From: Caenorhabditis remanei
Lineage: Eukaryota; Nematoda; Chromadorea; Rhabditida; Rhabditidae
DNA length: 64,000 nt
Direction: 5' to 3'
Assembly: GCF_010183535.1 (NCBI RefSeq)
Contig: NC_071333.1
Coordinates: forward strand, 2,914,001 to 2,978,000
Position numbers and translations under genes: made by a program
The notes under the pieces: generated by a model
Databases searched by the model: none
What the model saw: the letters and a program-made list of their open reading frames with translations, nothing else
Told to the model about the DNA's origin: nothing
Shown here: piece by piece, positions 21,448 through 30,006 of the stretch
Layout of the letters: every line of letters starts with the position of its first letter
Position numbering within the stretch: the stretch's first letter is position 1

Positions 21448-24400
21448 GTGGTGAGTTCTCACAGGAGAGACACACTCTCAGAAAACACGACTCCCAAATT
21501 CAATCCGTTCAAAAGACTCAATTGGCGAAAGCCAACTGGAGTATCGGATAGAGTCCTGAGAAGCCAGAGTCGAAAGGAAAGAGGGAGGACAAGCTCGCCA
21601 CTACCAGGGCACTATCCCCCACCTCTAAACTTTGAGCTAGACTCGAACGAGTCGACACCGGAATTCACTCCGGACCAAACAGCTCTCTTCACTGAAGAAA
21701 CCAGAAAGGAGTTACGGGACAGGAGGGAAGGATTCCAGGTAACCCCGACACCAGAAAACGGCGAAGGAAACCTTCCAAGGGAATCACCACCCAACAACAC
21801 CCCACTCAGAACCGCAATCTTCATACCTGAAGGTTTCGGAAATCTGGGAAAAGGAGAAAACCCAGGGGAAAGAACCTTGACACCAGGACAAATACCGAAA
21901 CTGCAGTCGGAGTCCTCAGAGTTCACCCCAAACCAAACACTCCTTTTCAACGCCGAAACCAGAAGAGAAATGGCAAACAGGAGAATCTCAACCTGGAGAG
22001 AACAGGGAGAGATGACGAAAATCCTGGACAAGAGAATAGCCAAGTTCAACGATGGGAAATCGTCTGAACTCAAGGAATGGCTAGACCAATTCTCTCGGGC
22101 TCTTCATCGGTGTCACATTGCACCGGAAGAAGCAGTGGAACTCATTCCACTATACTTGTCAGGCCCAGCACTGCTGAAATACAACAGACTGGACGAGGAC
22201 AAGATGACAAGTTGGGATGAGGCAGCCAAGATGCTAATCGCAGCACATGACTGCCCAGCGGAGAAAGAGGTAGCCCTACAGGAGCTTACCACCATCTCCC
22301 AAGGGAAAAAGTCCCTCTCTGCTTTCGGACAACAAATCCGAACTCTCGGAAACTACGCCTACGACGGTTTGAATTCTGAGAGCAAGGAACAGCTGATGGC
22401 AACACATTTCCTATCAGGAACTTCGAAGAAAATTCGAACACGCCTCCGAAGGCTACAAACAATTCCCAAAACCCTGTCAGGAATGCAGTCTGAAGCAGAG
22501 AAAATCCAACGGTTGCTTCAAATCGAAGAAGAAGAAGAGGAGGAAGACAACCTCATTGCCGCGGTCCAACAGCTGAATCTCCAACAGCCCCAGAAGAACG
22601 ACCGACGGGAAAATGAGAGAGGAAACACCTCTGGAAACCCTCAATGGAACCAGCAGAGAAACATCCAAGCAAACTCAGGAAATAATGGATTCCGACGAGA
22701 TTTCAGAGGGAGAAACAGAAGAGGTGGATACCCCCAACAGAACAGTGGGACAGGGAATCCAAACAACCAAAACAACTGGAACCGAAACCCAGAAAATAAC
22801 TGGACTCAAAACTCCCAACGCCAGTGGAATCCACAGAACAGTGGCGGAAACCAGAATCCAAACAACCAGGGAAACTGGAGACAAAACAGGAACCCCAACC
22901 AAGGAAATTCTGGACAAGCACAAAACTCCAACCAAGGAAGACAATTGAGATGGGATCAGAACACCGGAAGACCATACGTCAACAATATTGGACATTTCCT
23001 CATGGGAATAGCCACAATTCTGACACTCATCATGGCTCCAACCACCGAAGCAAATCCTCAAATTTGTGGTTTCGGTGAAGCAGGAAACGTGTTCATTCCA
23101 CCAAGACCAATTCTCTGTTCTTTCAAACAAGACATTGCATTGAAAGACCACAAGGTCAACGTCTATACCTTGAGACACGAAGCTATCCAAATGGAAGCAA
23201 TCAAGTGCTTCAAACACGAGGTGACCGGCGAAAGATTCTCGTTCTTGAAGATTTACAAATCCACAGAAGCCACTGTTGGAAAGCGCTCCTCTGTCTCACA
23301 AGAGGAGTGTCGACGAGCATCCATCTCGAAAAAGTATAACGATCTGGAGATGAAAGAGATATCACCTGGAATTTTTCGAACAGAAGCCACTCAAGACATA
23401 GCATCCAACCACACTCTTTGGCTAGGCACGAGCGCGTTCACAACCTACGAGTTCACTCTCGAAGTTGGACAAATCGCCACAATTGACGGCCAACATGCTA
23501 TATCTAACCTCGGAGATTTGGAGTCATGCAATTTCAGTACAGGAATCTGCCAAGACGAGTCCAGCACAATCGTATGGCAACCAGTGGACACTCGAAAAGA
23601 GTGTCAATATGAATTCCTACAAAGTGCCACAGCACTCATCAGTCAGCAGCAAATTGCTATTGAAGAAATGGGAATCTTCTCAAATATTGATGGAGACCTC
23701 AGAAGACTACAATCGGCTGCAGAAGGTTGTTTCGTACACCAACCATACCTAACCGACGACGGATACTTAGTGGAGTTCTACGAAGCACCGTTAACAGGTT
23801 GGGTCCCTGACATGCATGTCGAGTCATCTCCGGAAAGAAGACGCCCCAGGCTCTGGAACAGAGGACCACGAGAAACAGGTTCAATAGGAGGACATGGAGG
23901 CATGGAATTTCAATTCGAAATCGGAGAAAATTACTCGACACCGATCTTGAAAAAACTGTTCGGAACAAACAACTGGACTGAGATTCCTGAACTGAAGAAC
24001 CCAATTTCTGAACCAGCCCTTCTGAGGGAAATCAGCAGATACAACATCAGCAACACCTTACTGCAGAACCGAGCTCGCTTTTATCCAGCCGACCGCAATG
24101 CAAGAAACCCACTGCTGCTGATGACACTGAAAGCAATTCGGATTGGACAATATGGAGCCCGACAGTTGAAAGAGTTGAATGAGATGGAACATCCGTTGAC
24201 AAGAGGAGAGGAACAGTTGAAAACCTTGATCGAGAGACAAGATGCTCATGTATTCAACAAACTGCTGGAAAGAGAGTTTGGAATCAGCAACCCGGTCTTC
24301 ACACAAGGTGACGACAGTTTTGAGCCGCCAAAGATACTTCCGGAGAGCCTAGTCATATATCAGGGTCTGAAACCGGAAGAAGAAAATGAATGGAGAACGC

Positions 24401-26427
24401 CTACAACCTCTCCTCCAAAAACAACTACAACCACCACCACCACCACCACCACTGCCAGTCCGACAACAACGACTACAGTCAAGCGGAATGAGATCACAAG
24501 TCCGATCACAACAACCAGAGCGACTCCAACTACAACTACGTCCCCACCAACCAAGCCGAGTCCGACTACCAAGGCAAAAGCCCCAGAGACATCGCCACCG
24601 CCAACCATCCGAACGACAAGGGAAACACCACAAACCCAAGTCGAAGACAGAGATCCGATCCCTAAGGGAAATGTGAATGTGGTATACGAACAACCGAATA
24701 TACCACACCACGAACCCCACAAAGAGAAGCAGGATCCATGGGAAAAACCCAACGAGCAAATCTTCAGAGAAGTATGCCAGGAACAATGGAGGACCACGTC
24801 AATGTTCGAAACAGTCCTTCAAATTGACCCAACGGCTGCGGTACGACAATTGTTGAAGAGATCCGATATATCCGTAAAACGAATCGGAGAAACTCTGCTG
24901 ATCTCAAAATGCCAAACGGTGTCTCCAGACAGAATCCACTGGGACAGAAAAATAAACACAACATGCTTTGACTTAATACCCGTCACCGTGAAAGACAAAG
25001 TATGGTTTTTCCTACCAGGGAGTCAAGACCTCGTTGCTGAAGCCATGGAGATCCCATGCGAAGAGCGACCACCGTCAGTAAGATGGGAACACAACCGCTG
25101 GGTGGGATTGAAAAACCAGGAAGTTCAACCTCAACATCTGACTCGTCCGAACAAGAGAGAGCAACAACACTTCATCTTGAAAGCCCCAGACACATTCTAC
25201 ACAATCCTTGGCGAAGAGAATGGAGTCTCCACGGGAGCGGACAAAGAACAATCTCGACGACTGAATAAAAGATTGGTCACCGAGGGAATCCTGAAAGAGA
25301 CGTTGGAAAAACTCTCTAACTCGACATCAGCTGCAGGCAGATCGGCCAGAAACATGTACGAATCAGCCATGGGAAAACTTCGTGAAGGACTGAAAATGGC
25401 CGTCTTTGAGATTCTGGCTCTAATACTGTGGATTGCAATACCACTCTTAACAATTGTGTTGATTCTTGGAATATTGTATGTGTACATCAAATACAAAACG
25501 ATCCGAAAAACGAGAAAACTTGCTCGGCAGACAATGAGACAGGCAAGGAATGCCTTAGTGGAGTATGCTCACAATCAAATCGCCAGAGTTAACAATGTCG
25601 AAATGGAACAATCCACCAGACGACCACTGAAGTCATACCGAGAAGAGTACACCACATTCTCGGTTAATTCAGTAGACGTGAACTCGATCAGTGCAGCCAG
25701 AATCCCACACATTGATGTAGAGTTGGACGGAGAAACACTGAAGGCCCTAGTCGATACAGGAGCCGCAATCAGTTATCTACCGCTCTCTTCCGTGAAATCC
25801 GAAATAATTAACCGGAACACACCCTCTGCAAGAGCAGCCAATGGATCTAGCATACACTTTTTGGGAACATGCATGGGAACGATAAAAATCGGAAATGTAT
25901 CAATTCCCCACGAGTGGCTAGTGTCCAAAAACTCGGAGTGTCCGGCGCCAATGCTAATTGGATCTGATCTGATAAGAAAATTGAACAGCCTTGGACATGG
26001 ATTGAACATCAACCTCCACAAAAAGACCATCAAAATTGGTGAAAGTGACATCAAAATCAATGCGGTCACTGGAGGCGTGAAGACAATCTACCGTATTCCA
26101 CCATTCGAGAAAAGAAAAGAAGTGGAAAATCAAATCCAAGAAATCCTTAAACAGGCAATTGGACAAAGATCAGACTCACCATTCGGCACACCTATTGTGC
26201 TAGTGAGGAAAACAGACAGTCAAACAGAACTTGCCCAGAAAAGCTTTAACAGAAAAGAGTCCACCCTCTCTTCTGGAGCTCCGGGACGGAGCTCAGTGGG
26301 AGAGCGGGGATGTGACACGCCGGGAGCTTCTGGGCAAGAAGAAGAAAGACACGTGCCGAGTCTCCGCCCCTCCATCAAGGAGGAGGCGAGGAGCGAGGCT
26401 CCGGCAGTCGCGGGTCAGCAGGCCTAG
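21448..26427 (+). CDS. Retrotransposon polyprotein: Gag, envelope-like glycoprotein, protease, truncated RT
   Basis: This is one open frame of about 1659 codons. Residues ~190-345 resemble a Ty3/gypsy Gag capsid region (with LIPLYLSGPALLKY). Residues ~385-510 are Asn/Gln/Gly/Arg-rich with RGG-like motifs and no CCHC zinc knuckle. A hydrophobic signal-like segment at ~515-535 is followed by a region with at least ten Cys and several N-x-S/T sites, a Thr-rich mucin-like stretch at ~990-1050, and a strong transmembrane segment at ~1319-1345: the layout of an envelope glycoprotein. Then come a retropepsin motif (ALVDTGAAISYLP, ~1432) and the start of a gypsy RT (SDSPFGTPIVLVRK, ~1575). The frame then leaves homology near 26217 and runs into the LTR. 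There is no in-frame ATG before 21970, so translation must begin by splicing, at 21970, or at a non-AUG codon. Envelope identity is inferred from layout, not from a named family. Confidence 0.85.
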   Translation: MVSSHRRDTLSENTTPKFNPFKRLNWRKPTGVSDRVLRSQSRKERGRTSSPLPGHYPPPLNFELDSNESTPEFTPDQTALFTEETRKELRDRREGFQVTPTPENGEGNLPRESPPNNTPLRTAIFIPEGFGNLGKGENPGERTLTPGQIPKLQSESSEFTPNQTLLFNAETRREMANRRISTWREQGEMTKILDKRIAKFNDGKSSELKEWLDQFSRALHRCHIAPEEAVELIPLYLSGPALLKYNRLDEDKMTSWDEAAKMLIAAHDCPAEKEVALQELTTISQGKKSLSAFGQQIRTLGNYAYDGLNSESKEQLMATHFLSGTSKKIRTRLRRLQTIPKTLSGMQSEAEKIQRLLQIEEEEEEEDNLIAAVQQLNLQQPQKNDRRENERGNTSGNPQWNQQRNIQANSGNNGFRRDFRGRNRRGGYPQQNSGTGNPNNQNNWNRNPENNWTQNSQRQWNPQNSGGNQNPNNQGNWRQNRNPNQGNSGQAQNSNQGRQLRWDQNTGRPYVNNIGHFLMGIATILTLIMAPTTEANPQICGFGEAGNVFIPPRPILCSFKQDIALKDHKVNVYTLRHEAIQMEAIKCFKHEVTGERFSFLKIYKSTEATVGKRSSVSQEECRRASISKKYNDLEMKEISPGIFRTEATQDIASNHTLWLGTSAFTTYEFTLEVGQIATIDGQHAISNLGDLESCNFSTGICQDESSTIVWQPVDTRKECQYEFLQSATALISQQQIAIEEMGIFSNIDGDLRRLQSAAEGCFVHQPYLTDDGYLVEFYEAPLTGWVPDMHVESSPERRRPRLWNRGPRETGSIGGHGGMEFQFEIGENYSTPILKKLFGTNNWTEIPELKNPISEPALLREISRYNISNTLLQNRARFYPADRNARNPLLLMTLKAIRIGQYGARQLKELNEMEHPLTRGEEQLKTLIERQDAHVFNKLLEREFGISNPVFTQGDDSFEPPKILPESLVIYQGLKPEEENEWRTPTTSPPKTTTTTTTTTTTASPTTTTTVKRNEITSPITTTRATPTTTTSPPTKPSPTTKAKAPETSPPPTIRTTRETPQTQVEDRDPIPKGNVNVVYEQPNIPHHEPHKEKQDPWEKPNEQIFREVCQEQWRTTSMFETVLQIDPTAAVRQLLKRSDISVKRIGETLLISKCQTVSPDRIHWDRKINTTCFDLIPVTVKDKVWFFLPGSQDLVAEAMEIPCEERPPSVRWEHNRWVGLKNQEVQPQHLTRPNKREQQHFILKAPDTFYTILGEENGVSTGADKEQSRRLNKRLVTEGILKETLEKLSNSTSAAGRSARNMYESAMGKLREGLKMAVFEILALILWIAIPLLTIVLILGILYVYIKYKTIRKTRKLARQTMRQARNALVEYAHNQIARVNNVEMEQSTRRPLKSYREEYTTFSVNSVDVNSISAARIPHIDVELDGETLKALVDTGAAISYLPLSSVKSEIINRNTPSARAANGSSIHFLGTCMGTIKIGNVSIPHEWLVSKNSECPAPMLIGSDLIRKLNSLGHGLNINLHKKTIKIGESDIKINAVTGGVKTIYRIPPFEKRKEVENQIQEILKQAIGQRSDSPFGTPIVLVRKTDSQTELAQKSFNRKESTLSSGAPGRSSVGERGCDTPGASGQEEERHVPSLRPSIKEEARSEAPAVAGQQA
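26296..26310 (+). promoter_or_regulatory. Polypurine tract
   Basis: GTGGGAGAGCGGGGA lies directly before the 3' LTR, where the plus-strand DNA primer is expected. It is purine-rich with two pyrimidine interruptions. Confidence 0.7.
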
Positions 26428-26751
26428 CGCCCACACTTAACCCCACATTTTTAAACACACATATATCCAGACACACACTTAACCAGACAGATTTTTCCTA
26501 GATTATCACACTAAGTTAGTTTAGTTTATTCCTTAAAATGTAATTCATTCTTTTATTGTAATGTAGTTTCTCTGTGCCTATATTTTTATTTTATCTTTAT
26601 CTATTTCTCTTTATTTTGTAGTTTATCTTTTATTCGTTTATTCCTTTATCTTCTTTTAATAAATTCGTAACTATCTAGAGGACATGGTTGTTTGTTGTTT
26701 ATTTCAGGAATTAAATTTTAAATTAGATCCCCCTTCGGGTGGCATCTAACA
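26311..26751 (+). repeat. 3' LTR
   Basis: It is identical to the 5' LTR over its whole length and is followed by ATATATATAAC. The polyprotein frame runs in and stops at TAG 26425-26427. Confidence 0.97.
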
Positions 26752-28080
26752 ATATATATAACAGTTTTATGAAAGTGTTCTGAGAAATAAAATCTGAGCG
26801 TTATCGGGAAATGTGCAAACAATCTTGACGCATTTCGCGTTGCTTATCGAACTGCAAAAATAAGGGGAGAGAGAGAGACCTTTGCTTCCTGCCAGATTTT
26901 TATCGGTGTGATTGCGTTGTGTGTTCTCGACACCAGTCAAGCAGGCAACACAGAACATCTGAAGAGACGCAGAAATTTTGTGTGGAGGTGGCCGGGAAAT
27001 GAGACGACCACCGATACGTTCATTCATTACACCTCAGCGGGGGAAAAGGGGAAAGAGGAGAAGGGGTGCGTTGTGATAGAACTTTTGGGTATAAGTGAAA
27101 AAATAAATGAGAATATAAACAAAATCTGTAATTGAAAGTGATTTTGGGACCAGCTCCCAATTCGGGAGTGCAGTCATAAGGATGGAATTATGTTGGCTAC
27201 TTTTGGTGTTTTCAGTGAACAATGTAACTTTTCAAAGTCGTGCAAATTTATTCAAAACTTATGATTATTTCCAGATATTGATTGGTATGCAGATCAAACC
27301 AAGAACTTCACTTTTGTAGTTGACAACTTTTTTGTCTGATCTCTTTCCAAAAAGTTATGAATCGACAAAATAAGTCTCCCCGTTCTTTTAAATTATTGTT
27401 TAGTTCATATAGATTTGCTGTAATTCTCTGAGGAGCCAGCTAGAAAAAGGAAGGGATGTGCTTGATATTAATGGCTCAGGAATATTCACACTCTAGGATA
27501 TTAAACAAAGTTGCAGCGGGCCGGGCTCAAAAAAAAGGTAGATGATTTTTCAAAATTTTCAAGAATAATTCAAAAATTGAGCATCCATGAATGCATTTCA
27601 CACACAGACGGAGATTTTTCAGGTATACTTGGCGTTTTCTAAAAATTTCTGCAGCTCAAAGATCCAAATTATATTGTATTTCGAAAATTGTTCTTTGCCC
27701 CCGTCCCCTCGAAATTGAAAGTGCGTAGTACTGACAACTGATAAGATAACAAAACGAGGTTCGCTGGACAAAATGTGATGAGCACGGAGGAAAGTAAAAA
27801 AAAGAGAGGAGGGTGGAAGGGGTTTCAAAAAAACATTAGTTGAAGACAATAAGGTGCTAAGATTCAAAGAAACGCAGATGAGTGTTACGAAATGAGTCAG
27901 TCTACATCTTTCTAGGGCACAATCTAAAGTTCAATGAGAAATTGAGTATGCATTTTAAAATAGCTTTTTTCTTGCTCTTGCTTCAATCATTGGTCGGTGG
28001 AAGTGATGGGAATCAAAAATAGAAAAAAAGATCATTTTGAACTGGCAACTGGGGAGAGACAAGCGGTGAGACGCAGATGA
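26752..28080. other. Intergenic stretch, nothing definite
   Basis: A short plus-strand frame at 26908-27135 and a minus-strand frame at 27619-27867 are open but unrecognised. Bases 27310-27370 (TTTTGTAGTTGACAACTTTT) resemble the arm of the fold-back element at 3075-3501. A GCGGGCCGGGCTC patch is near 27518. Confidence 0.4.
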
Positions 28081-28189
28081 CACGAGTCGTATTGACCACA
28101 CATTTCGATCATATTTTCAATGTGGCAAAAATTGAGAGAGTGTACGAAATTGATATATAGGGGAGAGAACACGAAAAACAGCCAACTCA

Positions 28190-28390
28190 CCACCCAGTCG
28201 CTGTACTTTTCTTTCATTCCTCTCGCAATATCGTTGCACTGGGTGAGCTGGCTCATTTTTTTGCTTATAATATACAAAAACGTTATTTTTCAGACATCTT
28301 TCTGGTTAGAAGTCAACACAATGTATTATATTCTTGATTTTTGTGAAGCCTGGGATTTTTTGTATTTGGTTTTTGAAGGTGAGTATTAAA
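28190..28390 (+). repeat. Diverged copy of the region upstream of the Merlin transposase core
   Basis: Bases 28200-28390 align with 15935-16120. Both have a TCACTGGGTGAG or GCACTGGGTGAG donor-like site, a 60-70-bp intron-like gap, a TTTTTTCAG or ATTTTTCAG acceptor, and then an exon-like block (ACAATGTATTATATTCTTGA here, ACAATAATGTATTCCTGATT there) ending at TTGARGGTGAG. The transposase core itself does not follow here. It may be a partial second copy of the same element, or a shared host leader. Confidence 0.55.
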
Positions 28391-29610
28391 TGTTCCAGGT
28401 ATTCAAACATTGATTGCATTTTTTCAAATGTCCTACTGTATGGACGTCGCAATAATTCAAAATTTGATTTTTCTGGAGTTCTAAATTTTATTAGTTTGGA
28501 GTTTTTGAAGGTATGTCACTGGTGTCAAAATGGAAAGCAATTTTATAATTTTCATTTTTAGGGAATACTCTCAACCACACTACGGTGCAGGTCTATCTAA
28601 TTATTTATTAGTTTTGGAACGTGGAGTTCTTGGGGGTAAGTCACAATAGTCAAAATTTGTTTTTTGAAAAAAAGTATTTTTCATAGTTGTCAAGGCCCGG
28701 GCCGGGCCGGTAGAAAGATTTCAAGGCCCGGCTTCAAAAAATGACCCTTTTTCTCGAAATTTTCTTATTTTTTCATCAAAAACGCGACCATTTTTGACTA
28801 TTTTTCAGAATTTCTTCTAATTCTGAATGATAGTCGAAAATTTGACTTTTTCGCAGAAAAATTCAACAAATTTGAAAAAAATTTGAAAATTTGACTTTTG
28901 CGTCAATTTGCCCACTATGGTATTTTTGATGGAATGGTCCGAGAGTGGTCTGTAGGTTTCAAATTGGCCGGAGTGATGTCTTTGACATCTCCATCTGAAT
29001 CACTCTCTGAGATCAAAAAGCTTTCAGATCAAAAACGGAAGATGACGAGGACATGGACATTGTGGAAATCATCACAGATGTCAACGGAAATTTTGAAAGG
29101 AATTTAAGTCACTTTCTGATAAAATCAAAAAGTCGGAAGAAGGTGGGGAAAAAGTGAGTTGGCTGAGAGGGGATGAGGGTTCGTATTCATTATTCATTTT
29201 TCAGGTCATCAAGGTAACGGATATGGGAGCAAACTCGAGAGCGCCTTTCCTCGTTTACTTGCCTTTGAAATGGAACGACAAGAACTGGAGGATCTGGACT
29301 TAATTATTCTATAATCTGAATAAATATTTTTAGATATGCTTTTGTTTTGTACCAATTCATGAAGAACTAAGATTTTCAAGGTTTTATGAGGATTATATAA
29401 TATCAAACGGAAATTCGAGTGTTGCTATGATGCTCAAAATCCCCTCGGCTCACTCTGTAATCAACGAATGGAGCAGTTGGTAGATTACATCTCATCATAC
29501 CTGTGAATCTACACAACCTATCCACCTGGTGACTTTTTCAACAGAGAACACTATGAGGCTAATTTCAATCAAACTACACAAATTTAGGAATAAAATCTAG
29601 AAACGTAGCG
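28391..29610. other. Unassigned stretch
   Basis: Exon-like pieces end in GAAGGTATGTCAC (28508) and GGGGGTAAGTCAC (28634). A CCCGGGCCGGGCCGG patch is at about 28697. A plus-strand frame at 28898-29107 is open and acidic/basic without recognised homology. Nothing further is supported. Confidence 0.35.
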
Positions 29611-29611
29611 G

Positions 29612-29818
29612 TTGACGCGTATTTTAGTGGAATCAACGCTGACTGGCGTACCTTTGACGCGTTTTCTAGTGGAATCAACGCTGACTGGCGTACCTTTGAC
29701 GCGTTTTCTAGTGGAATTAACGCTGACTGGCGTACTTTTGACGCGTATTCTAGTGGAATCAGCGCTGACTGGCGTACCTTTGACGCGTATTCTAGTGGAA
29801 TTAACGCTGACTGGCTAA
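29612..29818. repeat. 42-bp minisatellite, five copies
   Basis: The unit has the parts GCGTTTTCTAGTGGAATCAA and CGCTGACTGGCGTACCTTTGAC. Copies differ at a few bases only (ACG or GCG, TAC or TAT). The period is 42 bp (14 codons), so the plus strand reads as a 14-residue repeat; I regard this as coincidental. Degenerate relatives with GCGCCTTTGACGC and CATTTTC occur at 63140-63240 and 63850-63925. Confidence 0.9.
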
Positions 29819-30006
29819 TTTCGGCGCTAAAAATGTTTTCAGACTCATTTTTGAAGCTTTGTGCTTAATTTCAGTGAATATCGTGAAGAAAACAAATCAA
29901 ATCCCACCTTATCCGTTGACAACATCGCCAACTGCGCATTCTTCTCCTCCTGAGTCATCCGATGTGGGGGTTTCGTCTTACGAACTCCATGCGATTTCAC
30001 CGGTGA

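Larger units (their letters stand above)
18291..26751 (+). mobile_element. Ty3/gypsy-type LTR retrotransposon, internally deleted
   Basis: Two direct 441-bp LTRs (18291-18731 and 26311-26751) read identically base for base and have TG...CA ends. ATAT lies immediately outside both ends, consistent with a 4-bp target duplication. A primer-binding site, long leader, one long ORF and a polypurine tract lie between. The protease/RT start is of the Ty3/gypsy kind. The RT is cut off after about 45 residues; the rest of RT, RNase H and integrase are absent, so the copy cannot move by itself. Identical LTRs mean the insertion, or at least the last LTR copying, is recent, so it was probably mobilised by an intact relative. 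Confidence 0.95.

Noticed and set aside
26231..26427. C-terminal 65 residues of the retrotransposon ORF as a protein domain
   Set aside because: This part reads through the polypurine tract into the LTR and is likely a product of the pol deletion.
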